Assembly: GCA_963711065.1 (NCBI GenBank)
Contig: CAVQCO010000007.1
Span: 372,001-436,000, forward strand
Reading direction: 5' to 3'
Origin: Bog-473 sp963711065
GTDB lineage: Bacteria > Actinomycetota > Acidimicrobiia > Acidimicrobiales > RAAP-2
Length of the DNA stretch: 64,000 nt
Position 1 is the stretch's first letter. Every line of letters starts with the position of its first letter. The translations under genes were made by a program, and so were the position numbers. The notes beneath the pieces are model-generated. The model was not told the origin of the DNA. It did no database searches and saw only the letters and a program-made list of their open reading frames with translations. Below, one piece after another: positions 53,643-62,826 of the stretch.

Positions 53643-55118
53643 TCAAGCTGATTCGGTGGTCTCTTGTTCGGTATCGCAAGCCCGCAGTCTGCTGGTCGCC
53701 CTTCGTCTCCCTACGATTCCGATAAGCAGAAACAACAACCCCGTGAGCAGCAGCCACCGGGCGGCGATCCCGACTCCGGTCACAGCCAGGGACGAATTAC
53801 CAGTACCGCTGTCAGCCCCTGGAGAGCTGGTAGTGGCCCCAGTGACGGGCGTTGACGTCGTCGAGGTAGCCCCACCTCCAGACCCAACGACAGTTGTTGA
53901 CGTGGTTGGGGCTGTGGTGGTCGTGGATGCCGTAGTACTTGTGGTTGAGGTTGCATTACTCGACGAGCCAACTTCCACCAGTGTTTGTCCGTTCAAGCTT
54001 GAGCCCTGGACTCCCACCGCAACGCAATCGGTCGAGTCCGTACAGGTCACAGCCGAAAGTGCGCTGCTGGTCGATTGAAGCGAGGCACTGCTTGACTCCG
54101 TCCAAGCCGTGCCATTCCACGCATTGATTAGCACTTGGGATTCAGCAGACGATGTGTCATAGCCGACTGCCACGCAGTCCTTTGAGCCGTCACAGGAAAC
54201 TCCAAGGAGACCATCGTTGGTGCTGGGATTCGTAACGGTGGAGTCGACCCAGGTCGCTCCGTTCCACGACTGCGCCAAGATCTGGTTGGGACCTTGATCT
54301 GGCTCATCGGCCGCCAGAACTTCACCCACGGCTATGCACGAGCTTGAGCTCGAACAGGATACGCCAAGCAGTTCTGCGTTGGGCCCAGGACTCGGCGTCG
54401 TCTCAACGGACCATGTGACGCCGTTCCAGGACTCGGCCAATGGGACCTCGTGTGAACCCGTAAAGGTGGAACCTACTGCGGTGCAGGCGACGTCACTCCT
54501 GCATGACACGCCAGATAGGGAGTCGGCGTTGCCCGCATCTGAGTGAGGGGCGGAGGTGATCGACCACGCGACACCGTTCCACGTTTCTATGAGAGCGGGG
54601 CCAGAAGTGAATTCCGTGTAGCCGACGGCCACACAGAAGGACGTACTCGTGCAGAACAACCCGGTGAGGGCGCTTGATTGACCGACGGCAACGGTGGGAC
54701 TCGGCACGACGGTCATCGTCGTGCCGTTCCAGGTTTCGATGATTGGCTCCTCGTTGTTGTCGGGGATACTTCCAACGGCATCGCAGAAGGTATTGCTCAC
54801 GCAAGAGACACCGAAGAGAGTGTCAATACCTATCTCAGGGTCAGCGATTGCTGTCCACCCGGATGCATCGTCTTCTTCGATGACTCCGTGATCGGCCGAT
54901 CCATTACCAACCGCCATACAGAACGCTGTGCCGACACATGACACGCTGTCGAGCGAATTGCCGCTGTTCGGGTTCGGGCTCGACACGACGGACCACCGGG
55001 CAGGGACAGCGTCCACCCGCTGATCGAACAAGAGAGAGCCTGAGAGGACCCCAGCAGCGATTACCGCACTGAGGGCCAGACGACCGAGCCATCGGCCTTG
55101 CCGCACCCTCACTCTCAT
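53643..55118 (-). CDS. Wall-anchored seven-repeat Cys-x5-Cys beta-propeller protein
   Basis: A 491-residue exported protein. Signal peptide about 1-35, then seven repeats of roughly 50 residues, each with GVSC-x5-C-x-AVG followed by an ESWNG-x-x-W turn. The seven cores are SCVGTAFC, SCVSNTFC, FCTSTSFC, SCRSDVAC, SCSSSSSC, SCDGSKDC and TCTDSTDC, each followed by x-AVG. Seven such units suggest a seven-bladed propeller with a disulfide in each blade. A Ser/Thr-rich spacer of about 70 residues leads to SLAVTG, a transmembrane helix and RRR: the LAxTG signal of class E sortase. No sortase gene is in view. Ligand unknown. Confidence 0.85.
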   Translation of the reverse strand: MRVRVRQGRWLGRLALSAVIAAGVLSGSLLFDQRVDAVPARWSVVSSPNPNSGNSLDSVSCVGTAFCMAVGNGSADHGVIEEDDASGWTAIADPEIGIDTLFGVSCVSNTFCDAVGSIPDNNEEPIIETWNGTTMTVVPSPTVAVGQSSALTGLFCTSTSFCVAVGYTEFTSGPALIETWNGVAWSITSAPHSDAGNADSLSGVSCRSDVACTAVGSTFTGSHEVPLAESWNGVTWSVETTPSPGPNAELLGVSCSSSSSCIAVGEVLAADEPDQGPNQILAQSWNGATWVDSTVTNPSTNDGLLGVSCDGSKDCVAVGYDTSSAESQVLINAWNGTAWTESSSASLQSTSSALSAVTCTDSTDCVAVGVQGSSLNGQTLVEVGSSSNATSTTSTTASTTTTAPTTSTTVVGSGGGATSTTSTPVTGATTSSPGADSGTGNSSLAVTGVGIAARWLLLTGLLFLLIGIVGRRRATSRLRACDTEQETTESA

Positions 55119-55206
55119 TGAAGGCGGCCTCCCCTTCAGCTGGCGGAAACTCTTCCCCGAAGAATCCCCCAGTCCAGCGAGGATCACAACTTAGAGCTGA
55201 GACCCA

Positions 55207-55244
55207 GTGACGATCACGTGACCACGCGGTGACCATTGTGTGAC
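55207..55244 (-). promoter_or_regulatory. Four GTGAC direct repeats at 11-bp pitch
   Basis: GTGAC occurs at 55207, 55218, 55229 and 55240, each separated by 6 nt, exactly one helical turn apart. On the coding strand of the propeller gene they read GTCAC. Tandem 11-bp sites of this form are typical of OmpR/PhoB-type regulators; the TCAC cores resemble mycobacterial PhoP sites. The array lies about 90-125 bp upstream of the ATG at 55118. Confidence 0.7.
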
Positions 55245-55603
55245 ATCTTGGTTCCTTGAAGCCCTTTCGGGAAATCTCCTCGAGCCCTGGCTGATTCTTG
55301 TTCTATCCACGAACCGGGTGTTGGCGTCTTTGACCGATCCGCAGTATCGATCACCATGCACCTTTTCGGTCTGTCAACACCCGGTTCGCGCAGGACTGCC
55401 AGAGGTCAAGGTCCGGGATAGATATCCCCGTTCGCCGGCTGGCGACGTAGTGCGACGCAGGCATTCCCGCTGGACGACGGGCAGATCAGCGGATACTCCC
55501 TCCTGCATCTCTAGGCCTCACAGAATGCATATCACCGATCATTGCCCTGCTTGCGATCCGCCGTGGCTCCCAACGGATGAGTTTCGTGAGGGCTCTGTTT
55601 GGC
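55245..55603. other. Intergenic region without a supported gene
   Basis: About 360 bp between the two propeller genes, both on the minus strand. It follows the upstream propeller stop and leads to the GTGAC array. No protein-like frame, hairpin terminator with T-tract or RNA motif was recognised. Confidence 0.5.
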
Positions 55604-56722
55604 TCAGGGGTCCTCACCGTCCTCATCACCATGCCGTACTGATGCAGATGCGAAGTAGGTCTGTATACCGATACCACCGACCCCGACGCATTGCTGCTGA
55701 GCGACGCAGGACACCGCGCTGAAGTCGCCCAAGGGCGGAATTGCTGAGGCCGAGGCCATCCAAAAGGTCCCATCCCACGTCAGTACTGGTGCGAACGAGC
55801 CGACGGCGACGCACTTCACGCGACTGAAGCAGCTGACGCTGGTCAGCTCTGAGAAAACCTGCGTGGAAACGATCGACCACGCCGATCCGTTCCAGTTTTC
55901 GATGAGAGAATCGAGGTTGCCGTACGAACGGAGGTCCAACCCAACGGCCTGGCACATCGTCGAAGAAACGCATGAGACGGACTCGAGGGTGATCAGCGAT
56001 GATCCCTGGGGCGGCGTTGGACTGGGGCTCGTCATCATCGACCACTGGGATCCGTCCCATTGCTCAATAAACGTCTGGCCCGCATTGGAACCGACGGCGT
56101 AACACGTGACTCGGCTCACGCACGACACACCGCTGAGGCCACCGCTCCATGAGTTCGGGACCGTGAAGGCGTTCGGCGCAAGTGACCAGGATGCACCGTT
56201 CCATTGCTCGGTAAGCGGACCTGTACCCGAGTACCCAACTGCCTCACAGAATCTCGCTGACCTACAAGATACGCCATGCAGTGATGCCCCAGGAATCGTC
56301 GGGTTCGGCACGATTGACCATGAAGCGCCATCCCATTGTTCGGTAAATGGTTCGGACGTGTCATGGCCCACCGCCATACAGAAGTGCGCGTCGGCGCATG
56401 AGACACCAAACAATTCCTGACCTGCGCTCACAGATCCTGGGATCGGAAGATCGCTCCATGACGTTCCGTTCCACTCTGCAGCGTCAGGGCCAATGAGTTG
56501 ATTGAAGGTTCCAACCGCCATGCAGAAGTCCACCCGGGTGCAGGAGATCGCATTGAAATCATTGATCTGACCGGTATCCGATCCAGGCATCACAGACCAC
56601 GGTGATGTGAGAACTGGTTGCGTCGACGCGATGGCGCCGCTGCTTGGCTGCATTCCCCATGCGATCGCAGCGGTGAATCCGGCACACGCGATCACTAGGT
56701 TCCGAAGCAGTGCTCCAGACAT
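55604..56722 (-). CDS. Secreted seven-repeat Cys-x5-Cys beta-propeller protein
   Basis: A 372-residue paralogue of the next gene downstream. A signal peptide (LVIACAGFTAAIAWG, about residues 8-30) is followed by seven repeats whose cores are SCTRVDFC, SCADAHFC, SCRSARFC, SCVSRVTC, SCVSSTMC, SCFSRVKC and SCVAQQQC; six are followed by x-AVG and the last by VGVG. EQWDG or EQWNG turns sit between them. It has no spacer, LAxTG or transmembrane tail, ending in an acidic GDEDGEDP, so it should be released rather than anchored. The ATG at 56722 was chosen for the signal peptide. Confidence 0.83.
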   Translation of the reverse strand: MSGALLRNLVIACAGFTAAIAWGMQPSSGAIASTQPVLTSPWSVMPGSDTGQINDFNAISCTRVDFCMAVGTFNQLIGPDAAEWNGTSWSDLPIPGSVSAGQELFGVSCADAHFCMAVGHDTSEPFTEQWDGASWSIVPNPTIPGASLHGVSCRSARFCEAVGYSGTGPLTEQWNGASWSLAPNAFTVPNSWSGGLSGVSCVSRVTCYAVGSNAGQTFIEQWDGSQWSMMTSPSPTPPQGSSLITLESVSCVSSTMCQAVGLDLRSYGNLDSLIENWNGSAWSIVSTQVFSELTSVSCFSRVKCVAVGSFAPVLTWDGTFWMASASAIPPLGDFSAVSCVAQQQCVGVGGIGIQTYFASASVRHGDEDGEDP

Positions 56723-57218
56723 ATTCCCTCCGAGCATGGTCACGAGGACGTCAACTTGTGATTCGTAGGATACGCGGACGAGTCCACGGCGAAGAGGATG
56801 TCGTGAGGGGATTCTGAACACACGCGAACTCAGGGTGACACCTAGGTTGCAGCGTACCGAACTCTCACAAGGAGTCGTGTAGTGAGAACGATGGGGTCGC
56901 CGAATGTCGCTGGAGGCTAAATGTCCCCGTACATTGCCGCCGGGACTGGGGGGTGGTGTCGCGCGGGTGTTACCCGCCGCCTGCAGTGTCATCGGCCGTT
57001 CGCGGGGCCTGCATGACGTCCGGGGCGAGCCTCATAGGGTCGTCCTCAGCGACGCGGCCGAGCGTTCCCGTTTTCCCCACCCCCCCGGGGCACGGTAGAG
57101 CGCCGGCCGTCAGTCGCTTCGGCGCAGTTTCTTGCCCCGGATTCAGGTCGGGGGTGCTCCGCATTGCCGGGTATGTGACCGCTACATCCAGGGGCTGCTT
57201 GGGGCACAATTCGCCCCT
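56723..57218. other. Divergent intergenic region
   Basis: About 500 bp between divergent starts of the secreted propeller gene and the LppX-like gene. Frames present are short and unsupported. Promoters for both genes should lie here; no clear conserved box or riboswitch was recognised, and the GTGAC array of the neighbouring propeller gene is not repeated. Confidence 0.5.
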
Positions 57219-58115
57219 GTGCGTCGACTGGTTCCGTGGCTCCTGCTCTCCCTCCTCGTGGTCGGGGCCGCTGCCGGCGCCGCCCTCGGCAACGCCCAGA
57301 AGTCCTCTCCCGCGAACCCGTCACAGTGGGTCGCCGGTGTACTTGCCGCGACCGAGAAGGCGGGGAGCGCACACTTCTCGTACACCCAAGTCACCTCAAG
57401 TCCCAACGCCGAACTCCGCGGCTCGCTTTCGGGCCGCGGGGTGGTCGATTTCACGACCGGCGACTCCCACGTCACCGAGGTCGATCACGACATCAGCTTC
57501 AGCGCGACAGGCCACGAGCCCCTGCACCCGGTTCCCTCGACGAGCACCGAGGATGCCATCGTCGTCGGCGGGACCGTCTACCAGGCCAACCCAATCCCGG
57601 GGTTCTCCTTCACCCACGAATACCGCTTACTCCCGTTCCCTAGATTGCCGCGGTCCCAACGCTGGCTCTCCTTGGCGCTCAACGCATCGGTCGCCCTCGA
57701 CATGTTGCGCGGGCCCTACGCAGTGGCGTCCGTAACCAACCTCGGACCTGCCGAAGTTGACGGCGCCGCCACCACACAGTACGAGGTCAAATACGTACCC
57801 CTCCATGTCTGCGTACCGCACCAGGCGCCCCAGGTCCTGACCCAGCGTCCGAGTCGCGTCTGGCTCGACGACGTCGGCCGCCTCGTCCGGATACGCAGCA
57901 CGCTCTATTTCAGTGACCGCCTGCCCCACGGCGTGAAGGTTCCCGCCGCACTGGACGGCTTTCCTCGGGGACCCACCACAACGGTCGCCACGCTCACGTT
58001 CTCGGAATTCGGCGCGGCGGTGCAGATTGCAGCACCACCGGCCAGTGCGGTCCTCACCACGGGGAAGACTTCCTTCGGCACCTTGATCGTGAGGAGCAAC
58101 ACCTGCCGCTCCTGA
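57219..58115 (+). CDS. Exported LppX/LprG-like protein
   Basis: A 298-residue exported protein. The GTG at 57219 gives a signal or anchor helix (LVPWLLLSLLVVGAAAGAAL); there is no lipobox Cys, so it is not an obvious lipoprotein. The remainder is beta-rich with features of the LppX/LprG (LolA-like) fold: AATEKAGSAHFSY, NLGPAEVDGAATTQYEVKY, RVWLDDVGRLVRIRST and a closing LTFSEFGAAVQIAAPP. Such proteins bind lipids in the envelope; that role is inferred from the fold only. Confidence 0.65.
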   Translation: MRRLVPWLLLSLLVVGAAAGAALGNAQKSSPANPSQWVAGVLAATEKAGSAHFSYTQVTSSPNAELRGSLSGRGVVDFTTGDSHVTEVDHDISFSATGHEPLHPVPSTSTEDAIVVGGTVYQANPIPGFSFTHEYRLLPFPRLPRSQRWLSLALNASVALDMLRGPYAVASVTNLGPAEVDGAATTQYEVKYVPLHVCVPHQAPQVLTQRPSRVWLDDVGRLVRIRSTLYFSDRLPHGVKVPAALDGFPRGPTTTVATLTFSEFGAAVQIAAPPASAVLTTGKTSFGTLIVRSNTCRS

Positions 58116-58263
58116 TGGGATCCGACCAGTCCGCTGGGCCAGGCTGATCTCCGAATTGCTCCACTGCGCCACCAGGTGAGCGCTAAATCCCCCCTTCGCT
58201 GCCGGGTTGGAGCTACACCGGCGCAGCCGGGCCCAACTGGGCGAACCCGGCCGTAGCTGTCTG

Positions 58264-59637
58264 CTAAGCGTTCAGGTGTGATCCACCAACGTCGTGAGTT
58301 TGCAGACCAGTCGGCGAGGGCCACACGAAGATGCCGTTGACGGTGGTCCCGATGGTGCTGGGCGAACTCGGCGGAGCTCCGTTGGTTGGCTGGCCGCTCG
58401 TCGTGCACGGGAAGAACACGGGTGCTCCCCCGCGCTGGCCACTTCCAGGGGTGCCCTTGACCGCGACCACTCGGTACGTGGGCATCTTTTCGCACCACGC
58501 AACCTGTCGTGGCGAGATCGAAGTCGTCTTGCCTGTCGACGTGTTGAGCTCGACCGTCTTGCCGGCCATGGTGCGCACGATGAGTTGGATGCCATCGATG
58601 AAGTGCACCCCGTTACCTAGGGTGAATGGACCGACATCGCTGACGGGCATCGACCACGTCACCGCGCCGGTGGCCGGGTCGAAGCCGACGAGCTTCAGGC
58701 TCACCCCCTTGACGGAGGGGCTCTGTGTTGAGGACTTCGGCTTGTGGAGCGTGCCGCTGAACTCACAGGTCACCTGGGTGCTCAAGACAACAAGTGGGCC
58801 CATGCACTGGTAGCTGCCTGGCAGTGTCCACTGCACGGCGCCAGTTGCAACCGAGAACCCCACCGTCTTGATGTTGGAGAGATTCATGGTGGTTCCAGTG
58901 GTCGCGGGACCCACAGAACCAACGTTCAGAACCCCCACCGGTAGAATGTTCCAGCCGTAGCTTGGGTCGTAGCCCGGACCGAAAATCGTGCTCACGGCTT
59001 TGGTCCAGACGAGCGTTCCTGCAGATGAGATCTGTTCGAATGTAGGCGTCTGGGCGTCGCTTTGGTAAAGCTCAGGCCCGATCGCTCGATTCGGACCTTT
59101 GAGCGTTTGATTGACCGCGCCAGTGGTGCCGTTGATGACGGCAAGGCTCGAGGAGTTGTCGGAGTTGTAGAACGGGACGCAAAAGTCCGCGCCCGAAACG
59201 CACGACGAGGGATTGTCGCTCACCACCGAGGCCCCCGGCACCCGCCACTCGAGTGCACCTGTAGTTGCATTGACCCCAGCAAGCACGACGGCCGGGTTGC
59301 CAGCGCTGATGGCGGGCACGAGATCCATGACAGTCGAGCCAGTCGCCCCGGGCGTCAGGGCGACGCCCGGGGTGATCGCAGACGCGGAGTACGGGTGCTG
59401 CCAAACGAGGTTGTCCGTCACCGGGTCGACTCCGTCCAGGTGGAGGACGTGTTTCTCATCGACCGACACGACAACCGCCGTCGATCCCACTGCAATGGGT
59501 CCTCCAACGACGTCTAGGGTGCTTGCCGAACCCGTGGAAGTAGCTCCTGCCGGTGCCTGCATCACGAGCACCGCACCATTCGCCAACACGACACACAACG
59601 CCGCCGCCGCGATCAACCGAGGCCCAACCCTTCGCAT
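58264..59637 (-). CDS. Secreted PQQ-like beta-propeller protein
   Basis: A 457-residue exported protein with signal peptide (LIAAAALCVVLANGAVLVM, cleavage near AGATS). Repeats of the PQQ/quinoprotein-like type alternate T-G-A-x-x-W turns: NATTGALEWRV, NGTTGAVNQT, SVATGAVQWTL, DPATGAVTWSM. Several Cys pairs occur (SCVSGADFC, CMG/VTC). No catalytic PQQ ligands are obvious, so a structural or binding role is more likely. It faces the next gene across a 15-bp inverted repeat. Confidence 0.8.
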   Translation of the reverse strand: MRRVGPRLIAAAALCVVLANGAVLVMQAPAGATSTGSASTLDVVGGPIAVGSTAVVVSVDEKHVLHLDGVDPVTDNLVWQHPYSASAITPGVALTPGATGSTVMDLVPAISAGNPAVVLAGVNATTGALEWRVPGASVVSDNPSSCVSGADFCVPFYNSDNSSSLAVINGTTGAVNQTLKGPNRAIGPELYQSDAQTPTFEQISSAGTLVWTKAVSTIFGPGYDPSYGWNILPVGVLNVGSVGPATTGTTMNLSNIKTVGFSVATGAVQWTLPGSYQCMGPLVVLSTQVTCEFSGTLHKPKSSTQSPSVKGVSLKLVGFDPATGAVTWSMPVSDVGPFTLGNGVHFIDGIQLIVRTMAGKTVELNTSTGKTTSISPRQVAWCEKMPTYRVVAVKGTPGSGQRGGAPVFFPCTTSGQPTNGAPPSSPSTIGTTVNGIFVWPSPTGLQTHDVGGSHLNA

Positions 59638-59696
59638 TCGCCTCCCCCTCCGTTGGCGTTACCCGAGTATCGGCTGCTTCTCGACGAATTGGATAT

Positions 59697-59764
59697 GGGC
59701 CAAATGGACCAGATCTTGCGCCCCAGATCGCCGGGTGAGAGACGCGTAATGGTCCATTTGGCCC
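59697..59764. repeat. 15-bp perfect inverted repeat in a divergent promoter region
   Basis: GGGCCAAATGGACCA at 59697-59711 and TGGTCCATTTGGCCC at 59750-59764 are exact inverses, 38 bp apart. They lie between the divergent PQQ-like gene and the secreted gene at 59829. A paired operator, a looping site or the ends of a tiny mobile remnant are all possible. Confidence 0.8.
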
Positions 59765-59828
59765 AGGAGACGACGATCGAACAGGGTTAGCCTGAAGGTC
59801 GGCGATTGCCGCATTTGAGGGGGATCTT

Positions 59829-60944
59829 TTGGGTCGGTTCACGTCGGCGGCCGTGGCGATCGTGGCCGCGTTTTGCGTGGTGCTCCTTGCTGCCCCTCCG
59901 GCGGTCGCCGGGCATCCGGCAGTCTCATCGATTCCGACTCGGACCCCGGTGCCGCCCTGGGTGACACCGGTAATCGATCATCCCACCCCGGTGGTCGGCG
60001 CCCTGCCACCAGCGTTGTGGTGGGGCCGGACCGGCCATGGGCCTGTCGTCACAGTCGCCCAGGCGAACACTATCTTCGGCGCCCTGTGGATCCTCCGATG
60101 GGAGGCTTTCCAGAGCGAGAGCCGCTCGTTCATGGCTGCATTCGAGACAGGACCGGCCCTCGAGTCCGACGAGGTGACCTGCGGCTGCACCACGCGTGCG
60201 GTCAGAGGCAACATCAAGGCCGTACGCCTCCTCGTGCCCGCCGACCGCACGTTCCCTGTGACGTTCCTTGCCGAAGCGGTCACGACGCTTGACGGCGCGC
60301 CCTACACCCAATACCTCGTCATCACCCGTCAGTCAGCCTCGACCCCGTGGATGGTCGTGGCAGACCCGGGCCAGAACGGCGTCCGGAAGCTCCTCGCGCT
60401 CCGAACCGGGCACGGCGGCTTTGACAAATCAGCCCCCTCACGATCTGGCACCCAACTGCCCGCCGAACTGGCGGCGTACTGGCAGAGTTGGGCGTCGCGT
60501 GGCCGTGCTCCGGCTGAGACTCCGCTGGCTGCGGGCACCTGGACCACGGCTGCGGGAGCGAAACTGGCCAAGACGCCGTCGGGGTCACTCACTGCGGTCA
60601 ACGGATTGATCGCCAAGTACCGGTACCAGGCCGGCGACGCGGTCGAGCGGTGGAGCTTCGCGGTGGACGGCGGCACGCTCACCTGTGGAGTGGTGCGCTA
60701 CCAGACCACCTGGTCCGCGTTGGCGGGCTACACATGGCAACCATCGGATCAGTCGAACTGGGGTGCCAATGTGGCGCCTGGGGTCTATCAAGACATCGTC
60801 GACACCCAGATCGCCCAGCCTTGCTTCCTCCAGCGCCCCGGACATGCAGTCGGCGTGACCTCGGGAGCGATGGACCCCGACACCATCCAAGGACAGGGCC
60901 AGATGTCGACGCCAAACGTCGCGCCACCGAGCTCGGAAACTTGA
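59829..60944 (+). CDS. Secreted protein of unknown function
   Basis: A 371-residue exported protein that I do not recognise. It starts at TTG, with a signal peptide SAAVAIVAAFCVVLLAAPPAV and cleavage near VAG. A Pro-rich stretch follows, then a domain with a Cys pair (VTCGC) and a second domain (SFAVDGGTLTCGVVRYQT). The Trp/Tyr-rich strands suggest a beta-sandwich. It is divergent from the PQQ-like gene and may share its control through the 15-bp inverted repeat. Confidence 0.7.
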   Translation: MGRFTSAAVAIVAAFCVVLLAAPPAVAGHPAVSSIPTRTPVPPWVTPVIDHPTPVVGALPPALWWGRTGHGPVVTVAQANTIFGALWILRWEAFQSESRSFMAAFETGPALESDEVTCGCTTRAVRGNIKAVRLLVPADRTFPVTFLAEAVTTLDGAPYTQYLVITRQSASTPWMVVADPGQNGVRKLLALRTGHGGFDKSAPSRSGTQLPAELAAYWQSWASRGRAPAETPLAAGTWTTAAGAKLAKTPSGSLTAVNGLIAKYRYQAGDAVERWSFAVDGGTLTCGVVRYQTTWSALAGYTWQPSDQSNWGANVAPGVYQDIVDTQIAQPCFLQRPGHAVGVTSGAMDPDTIQGQGQMSTPNVAPPSSET

Positions 60945-61181
60945 TCACGGACGAAGGAGCGCTTGAGGGCGCATGATTCCAGGTCCACATCCAGACCCAG
61001 GACGCAATTGAATAACGGTCGCGAAATCTTCGGCTTGTTCATTCAGCTTGGGGTCCTTGAAGACCCGTGGCCGAACTAGTCGTTGGTGGGAACAGGAGTC
61101 AGCGCCAATTGCCCCAGTACATTGCCGGTTGTGACAGCACCACGGCCACGCACGGTCCGGGGTGTGACGGCCAAGCGGGAT
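60945..61181. other. Intergenic region without a supported gene
   Basis: Between convergent genes; about 240 bp with no protein-like frame or recognised RNA motif. Confidence 0.4.
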
Positions 61182-61421
61182 TCACGGGGAGTCGGAAAGT
61201 GCGTCCCCCGAGCCAGATCGGTCAGCTTCGAGAAGTTCGAGAATCCGGTCAGTGTTCTCGCGAATGGTGGCGATGTTGCGGAACATCCACTTCGGTGGAG
61301 CGTTGTCTGGCATGCGATCCAAACGCTCTGCCCAGTCGACGGTCGACATCTTCTGCCCGAGACGTTGGGCAAGGACTCCAAGCCCCACGAGCAGTGCCAC
61401 GGCCACAAGAACCTTTTTCAT
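61182..61421 (-). CDS. Small single-pass membrane protein
   Basis: A 79-residue protein starting MKKVLVAVALLVGLGVLAQRLG: one N-terminal transmembrane helix followed by a charged, helical cytosolic or extracytoplasmic segment (ENTDRILELLEADRSGSGD). Similar short K-K-start proteins are common in actinobacteria and unassigned. The ATG at 61421 begins directly at the helix. Confidence 0.6.
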   Translation of the reverse strand: MKKVLVAVALLVGLGVLAQRLGQKMSTVDWAERLDRMPDNAPPKWMFRNIATIRENTDRILELLEADRSGSGDALSDSP

Positions 61422-61588
61422 GAACCGATCGTGACCACCCCAGAGCGGTCGCGAACAGGGCACAAGGTCACAGATGAGCCTTGAATAATGGCGAACTCGG
61501 TGAAAGCGGGCGTGACAAGGGTCTCCGCATCTTTAGCAGTCGGTTGAGCGGGTCTCTTCGGCCCAGGGCAACGAGCAACACCCTGGAG

Positions 61589-61822
61589 ATGCGCGCCGCC
61601 ATCTGCGGCTTCAACGCTCCCAAGAAGGTGCGGATGCCGGTGATCACCGAGAAGGAACATCCTGAAGCCGATCGCCGAGGGTGGGACGCCAAGTACAGCA
61701 CCCTGGGGGCACCCCTCGGCCCGCAATGGCGCGCGCGTATGGGACACATCCAAGCGCAGATCGCCGATTCGGTCGCCGCTGCCGAAATGGCCTGCCGGGC
61801 GAACAAGGGTGTCATTCTGTAG
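61589..61822 (+). pseudogene. Possible gene remnant
   Basis: An open frame of 77 residues beginning MRAAICGFNAPKKVRMPVIT and ending IADSVAAAEMACRANKGVIL. The tail looks helical and protein-like but there is no ribosome-binding site or recognised domain. It may be the decayed end of a larger gene in this IS-rich region. Confidence 0.25.
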
Positions 61823-61887
61823 CGCCCAGCGCCCGTGGCGAGAGGCCTTCGTCCCTGATCGGTTACTTCTCGGACCGGTTGAATGGC

Positions 61888-62709
61888 TCATCGAACGGGT
61901 GATGTCGGCATCGGAACCACCTCGAACAACTCCACGCGCTCAGAGATGCCCTTGAGGCGCCGCTTGCGGAGTCGTCGGAACTCGGCACCGGGAATCGCAC
62001 CGGCTGCCCTTGCAGTTTCCGCGGTCACCACAACCTGGTTCCCCTTGGCTGTCTCTGTGACCCGGGCGGCGATGTTGACGACCTGACCGACAACGTCGTC
62101 CTGAGTGACCACCGCTTCTCCGACGTGTAGGCCGGCGCGCAGGCGCAGTGGAGAGGGCGAGGTATCGAGCAGTTCGAGCGCAGCTCGGACTCCGCCGTTG
62201 GCGTCGGGAAAGGTGCAGAGCAGCCCGTCACCTAGGTGCTTCACAACGCGCCCGTGCCAGCGGCGCACGATGGGGCCGGCCGCCCGATTCTGCTCGCTGA
62301 TCAGCGCCGCCGCTGCGCTGTCTCCGTGGGTATCGGTAAATGACGTGAACCCCTCGAGATCCGTAAAAGCGACCGTCACCACCTCGACCTCGCCGGTCCC
62401 GTGGCTCCGGAGGGAAGCCAGGAGTTGGACGGCGCTGAGGCCCATGGTCGAGAGCAGCGACGGCGTACGTTCCACTGATCGCGCCAGGAAGTGCTCGAGG
62501 ATCTCGGTCGGCTTGCTCGGAGAAATCGGCTGATTGATCGGGTCATCCAGCCAACGACGGTCAATGATGCCGAGCTCGAGCGCGGTGGCCGCCTCCTCGG
62601 GGTCATTTCGGATGACCTTGGCCACCGTCTGGGCGAGGAGCCTGCGCAGCGTGTCGACCGCGCCCTCACCGGCGGACCGTGCCGACTCGGTTTCCTTGGC
62701 ACTCACCAC
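61888..62709 (-). CDS. Class III adenylate/guanylate cyclase domain protein
   Basis: A 273-residue soluble protein. The N-terminal helical region (about 1-100) is unassigned; the cyclase homology domain follows with metal-binding Asp in FTDLEGFTSFTD and in KHLGDGLLCTF, and the transition-state Asn-Arg pair in GQVVNIAARV. Lys in VVKHLGD and Asp in DDVVGQVVN suggest ATP specificity. It lacks a membrane anchor, so it likely makes cAMP in the cytosol. The ATG at 62709 leads the frame. Confidence 0.88.
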   Translation of the reverse strand: MVSAKETESARSAGEGAVDTLRRLLAQTVAKVIRNDPEEAATALELGIIDRRWLDDPINQPISPSKPTEILEHFLARSVERTPSLLSTMGLSAVQLLASLRSHGTGEVEVVTVAFTDLEGFTSFTDTHGDSAAAALISEQNRAAGPIVRRWHGRVVKHLGDGLLCTFPDANGGVRAALELLDTSPSPLRLRAGLHVGEAVVTQDDVVGQVVNIAARVTETAKGNQVVVTAETARAAGAIPGAEFRRLRKRRLKGISERVELFEVVPMPTSPVR

Positions 62710-62826
62710 CCGGACCCTACTGACATGCGGCGCCGGTAAACCAAAATCCGCCCGATCATCTCATCTGGGCGACCCGAATCGGGCTGGTGGCAAAGACTCT
62801 TATCCACGCAAATCGACGGATCTGGG

